In this document: positions 22,018 to 24,915 of the stretch, piece after piece
Position numbering within the stretch: position 1 is the first letter of the stretch
How the letters are laid out: each line of letters opens with the position of its first letter
From: Bacteroidales bacterium UBA1800
GTDB lineage: Bacteria; Bacteroidota; Bacteroidia; Bacteroidales; VadinHA17
DNA: 24,915 nt
Direction of reading: 5' to 3'
NCBI GenBank assembly: GCA_002319915.1
Contig: DCFQ01000026.1
Span: forward strand, 1-24,915
Position numbers and translations under genes: made by a program
The notes under the pieces: generated by a model
What the model was told of the DNA's origin: nothing
Seen by the model: the letters and a program-made list of their open reading frames with translations, nothing else
Database searches by the model: none

Positions 22018-24897
22018 ATGAAAGAAAAGAATAAAACCTGGACGGCTAAAAAAAGGAACTTTAGAGACCTGCTATTCCTTTGCCTGATACTTGCAATAGT
22101 AAGACCTGCATTCTCGCAACAGTCGTTTAGCCAGAAGGATTTTAAAATGGAATTGGAAAAAGCTTATGAATCAAATGACTTTAAGCTCGCTGATACCCTA
22201 ATTTATCATAACAGGCTTTTAGTGAAGCCATTTGTAAACGGACTGATTTCCGAAAGCATCCATAAGGAATTGCAGGGAAGGATTAAGGATTCAAAACGTT
22301 TAGAAGCGATTGCCTCGAAAGCAGTCGCCTCTTTCGAAGAATTTTTCGTAGAAAAGAGCCTGTCAATTGGTGTTAGTTATCTAACCTCATGGAACAAAGA
22401 ACAAAAGGAAATTAAACTGGACGCTGATACTCTTTATGATCGTGCCACCAGGTACAGATTAAATGGGGAAAATGAAAATGCTTTGACATACTTTAAACCT
22501 GCCCTGGAAAAATACAGGGAAATTGGTGATGAAAGAGGGGAAGCTGAAGTTCTGGGCGGCCTTGGAGCCCTGTATTACAATAATTACGAAAATTATGATG
22601 AAGCTCTGAATTATTATAATGAAGCTTTGGTAAAGAGAATAAAGGTTGATGACAGGCAGCTTATCGGAAATACCCTTAATAGCCTTGGCGCTGTCTTTGC
22701 CAGGTTTTACAATGATTATACGAAGGCTTTGGAATACTACGAAAAAGCTGAAGCAATAAGAAGTGAAATTGGCGATCAGACAGGCCTGCGGACAGTAAAG
22801 GCAAACGAGGCTGATGCCTGTAAACTACTTGGTGATCAGTTAAATAAGAATGCCAGATTTCCTGAATCAATAGAAAAGCTTGAGAGGGCAGTCGATATTG
22901 ACAATAGCATAAGAGATGAAATACACAAAGCAGGAGTACTAAGCTTAATGGGATTTGTTTATTCCAAGACCGGCGATTTTCAGACGGCAATGGAGAAGCT
23001 CACCGAGGCAGAAAAGATCACCAGGGAAACAGGTGATTCTACCGATCTGGCAGGTGTTTATAACCATTTTGGAATTGTACTCCAGCGGGTTGGCAGAATT
23101 GAAAAAGCTCTGGAATATTACAATATTGCATTGAAGACCTATGAAAACAGGAATGATCTGGCAAATGAGATTCCGGTTATTGATAATATAGGTACAATAT
23201 ATTCTGACCTGAAGCAATATGAAAAAGCTGAAGAGTACCTGATTCGGGGACTAAAAATCTGTAAGGATTTGAATGACAGGGAAAAAGAGGTGGATTATCT
23301 TTTGAACCTTGCAAATGACCAGATCTTTCTCAAAAAGCTGGATGAATCCAGATCAAATTACGAAAAAGCGCTGGTAATCGTAAAGTCAATGAATAATCCT
23401 GATCTGATATGGAAGATTACACTTGGGCTTGCTGAAAATTACGAACAAAGTGATGACCCCGAAAAAGCTGTGGAACTCAATGATTCAGCACTCGCTATCC
23501 TGGAAGGGCTTCGCAGCACCCTGAAGAAAGACGAACTTAAAGCCAGTTATATGGCCAGGGAAAGGTACGTATATGAAGATCTTATCGATATGCTTGAAAC
23601 TCTATATGAGAAGAACAAAGCAGTAAAATATGACATGCGTGCTTTCAGCTATGCAGAGCGAAGCAAATCCAGAGTTTTGCTCGATCTTCTTTCCGGAATA
23701 TCAGGTAATGAAAAAAGAGCTTCCGAACAGGCCAGCCTCCACCTTAATTCTGAAATACATGAAGTTATCTCACTCGATGAAGCTCAGCTGATCTGCCCTG
23801 ATAAGAAAACCGTGATCCTCGAGTATATTACCGGCGACAGCTGTTCCTATTTATGGGCAATCACCAGGGCCGGGCATAAAGTTTTCAAACTACCGGTCAT
23901 TAAGCAGCTCCAAGAACAGGTTGAAACGATCAGGTTTGCCTTGCAGGATCCAAATCAGCCGGTCACAGAATTCTTTACAAATGCAGGCAGTGACCTGTAT
24001 GACGAACTTATTAAGCCTGCTAAATCATTTCTCCCGAAATCAGCCAGACTGATCATAATTCCTGACGGAATTCTTAATTATCTCCCGTTTGAAGTTCTGC
24101 TGACTGATAAAGGAAATAAAGCGACCAATAACTCTACCTTTTCCGGCGATCTTCCATTCCTTTTAAAAAAGCATTCGATAAGCTATGCACAGTCAGCAAG
24201 TATACTGAGAAATCTAATCAATGAAAGCTCGGTCGGGTTAAATGAACTGATAAAAACAAAGACCCTGATCGCATTCGGAGATCCGGTTTTAAGCGACTCA
24301 TCAGGGACAAACGGGACGGGTCTCCAAAGGCTTGAATACAGTGGAGATGAGGTTCGAAGCATTGCTTCTTTTTTTAATAAAGGCGCTTCAGAGCTGTTTC
24401 TCGGGACCGATGCAACTGAGGAGAATGTCAAAAGAGAGGGTGCACTTTCAGGATTCGGTTATATCCATTTTGCAACTCACGGGCTGATCAATGAAAGCCA
24501 GCCTGATCTGAGCTCCCTTCTTCTCACCAGTTTTAAAGGCTCGAAGGAAGATGGGCTGCTTACAGCTTCTGAAATATCCGGTCTGAAGATCAATGCTGAT
24601 ATTGTCGTCCTGAGCGCCTGCCAGACCGGTCTTGGAAAGCTTGTCAGGGGAGAAGGAATGATTGGTCTGACACGCGCGTTCATGTATGCGGGGGCGCCAT
24701 CGGTGATGGTAAGCCTGTGGAATGTGTCTGACAGGTCGACAGCTTCTCTTATGGAAGAGTTCTATAAGAACCTGGTCAAAAACAGGTTAAGCAAAACGGA
24801 TGCATTAAGGAAAACACAACTGACCCTGATCGCAGATAAAAAGCATTCACATCCATTCTACTGGGCGCCGTTCATCCTGATAGGCGATTGGAGGTGA
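22018..24897 (+). CDS. Exported TPR-CHAT domain protein (caspase-like peptidase)
   Basis: A 959-aa protein. A signal peptide is visible (basic start, LLFLCLILAIV core, PAFSQ end), so the product should leave the cytoplasm. Residues about 135-520 form around eight TPR units with a 40-residue period, each with a Tyr-rich second helix (DEALNYYNEAL, TKALEYYEKAE, EKALEYYNIAL). A helical link leads to the CHAT domain (about 640-957), which begins near VILEYITGDSCSYLWAI. The predicted catalytic dyad is intact: His821 in HFATHG and Cys868 in LSACQTGLG, followed by GEGMIGLTRAFMYAGAPSVMVSLW. CHAT proteins are caspase-like cysteine proteases often controlled by partners through their TPR part. The FecR-TPR protein just upstream is the likely partner. 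Substrate unknown. The stop codon lies in a heptamer repeat. Confidence 0.92.
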   Translation: MKEKNKTWTAKKRNFRDLLFLCLILAIVRPAFSQQSFSQKDFKMELEKAYESNDFKLADTLIYHNRLLVKPFVNGLISESIHKELQGRIKDSKRLEAIASKAVASFEEFFVEKSLSIGVSYLTSWNKEQKEIKLDADTLYDRATRYRLNGENENALTYFKPALEKYREIGDERGEAEVLGGLGALYYNNYENYDEALNYYNEALVKRIKVDDRQLIGNTLNSLGAVFARFYNDYTKALEYYEKAEAIRSEIGDQTGLRTVKANEADACKLLGDQLNKNARFPESIEKLERAVDIDNSIRDEIHKAGVLSLMGFVYSKTGDFQTAMEKLTEAEKITRETGDSTDLAGVYNHFGIVLQRVGRIEKALEYYNIALKTYENRNDLANEIPVIDNIGTIYSDLKQYEKAEEYLIRGLKICKDLNDREKEVDYLLNLANDQIFLKKLDESRSNYEKALVIVKSMNNPDLIWKITLGLAENYEQSDDPEKAVELNDSALAILEGLRSTLKKDELKASYMARERYVYEDLIDMLETLYEKNKAVKYDMRAFSYAERSKSRVLLDLLSGISGNEKRASEQASLHLNSEIHEVISLDEAQLICPDKKTVILEYITGDSCSYLWAITRAGHKVFKLPVIKQLQEQVETIRFALQDPNQPVTEFFTNAGSDLYDELIKPAKSFLPKSARLIIIPDGILNYLPFEVLLTDKGNKATNNSTFSGDLPFLLKKHSISYAQSASILRNLINESSVGLNELIKTKTLIAFGDPVLSDSSGTNGTGLQRLEYSGDEVRSIASFFNKGASELFLGTDATEENVKREGALSGFGYIHFATHGLINESQPDLSSLLLTSFKGSKEDGLLTASEISGLKINADIVVLSACQTGLGKLVRGEGMIGLTRAFMYAGAPSVMVSLWNVSDRSTASLMEEFYKNLVKNRLSKTDALRKTQLTLIADKKHSHPFYWAPFILIGDWR

Positions 24898-24915
24898 GAG
24901 GTGAGAGGTGAGAGG
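24891..24915 (+). repeat. GAGGTGA heptamer repeat starting at the CHAT stop codon
   Basis: GAGGTGA occurs three times in perfect tandem (24891, 24898, 24905) and a fourth begins at 24912, where the window ends. The first unit supplies the last Arg codon and the TGA stop, so the repeat starts inside the gene. Its full length cannot be seen. Confidence 0.8.

Overview
The window reads as chromosomal DNA of an uncultured or free-living Bacteroidota, most likely Bacteroidales/Marinilabiliales-like. The reasons are several TAnnTTTG-type -7 boxes upstream of genes, general lack of Shine-Dalgarno sequences, and the gene content: a DUF5916 outer-membrane protein with a CBM9-like domain, an S9B dipeptidyl peptidase, an ECF sigma/anti-sigma pair with DUF4097 proteins, FecR-TPR and CHAT-TPR exported proteins, and many N-terminal signal peptides. 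No rRNA, tRNA, transposase, integrase or CRISPR array was seen.

Layout. (1) 259-4914, minus strand: a four-gene multidrug efflux operon, tetR-emrA-emrB-tolC, with a palindromic operator and a -7 box at its head. It is flanked by two inverted copies of a compound non-coding element (about 1-250 and 4992-5205), each made of a hairpin, a 66-nt linker and a roughly 16-nt iterated array. (2) 5453-8290, plus strand: asnB, then a membrane-anchored phosphotriesterase-family hydrolase. (3) 8427-14149, minus strand: an envelope-stress-like module in the order ECF sigma factor, anti-sigma factor with a HEAT-like extracytoplasmic part, two exported DUF4097 proteins, and a large DUF5916 outer-membrane protein. 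The sigma gene and the DUF5916 gene share an 18-nt upstream motif plus a matching element 16 nt further on, which looks like a common ECF promoter. (4) 14375-20680, plus strand: a BNR-box lipoprotein, a YtfJ-like thioredoxin-fold protein overlapping a small outer-membrane barrel gene, a DPP IV-type peptidase and a penicillin-binding-protein-like serine hydrolase with three C-terminal membrane helices. (5) 20835-24897, plus strand: an exported FecR-domain/TPR protein followed by an exported TPR-CHAT (caspase-like) protein with an intact His/Cys pair.

How the genes may work together. Regions 3 and 4 are almost wholly envelope or periplasmic functions: sigma control, surface beta-proteins, peptide trimming and hydrolysis. 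The FecR/CHAT pair looks like a separate extracytoplasmic protease-and-partner system and is the least explained part. Short-period DNA repeats sit at several gene borders: heptamers that run into a start codon (14350-14377) and out of a stop codon (24891 onward), and three copies of a CACGGAG-type dispersed repeat.
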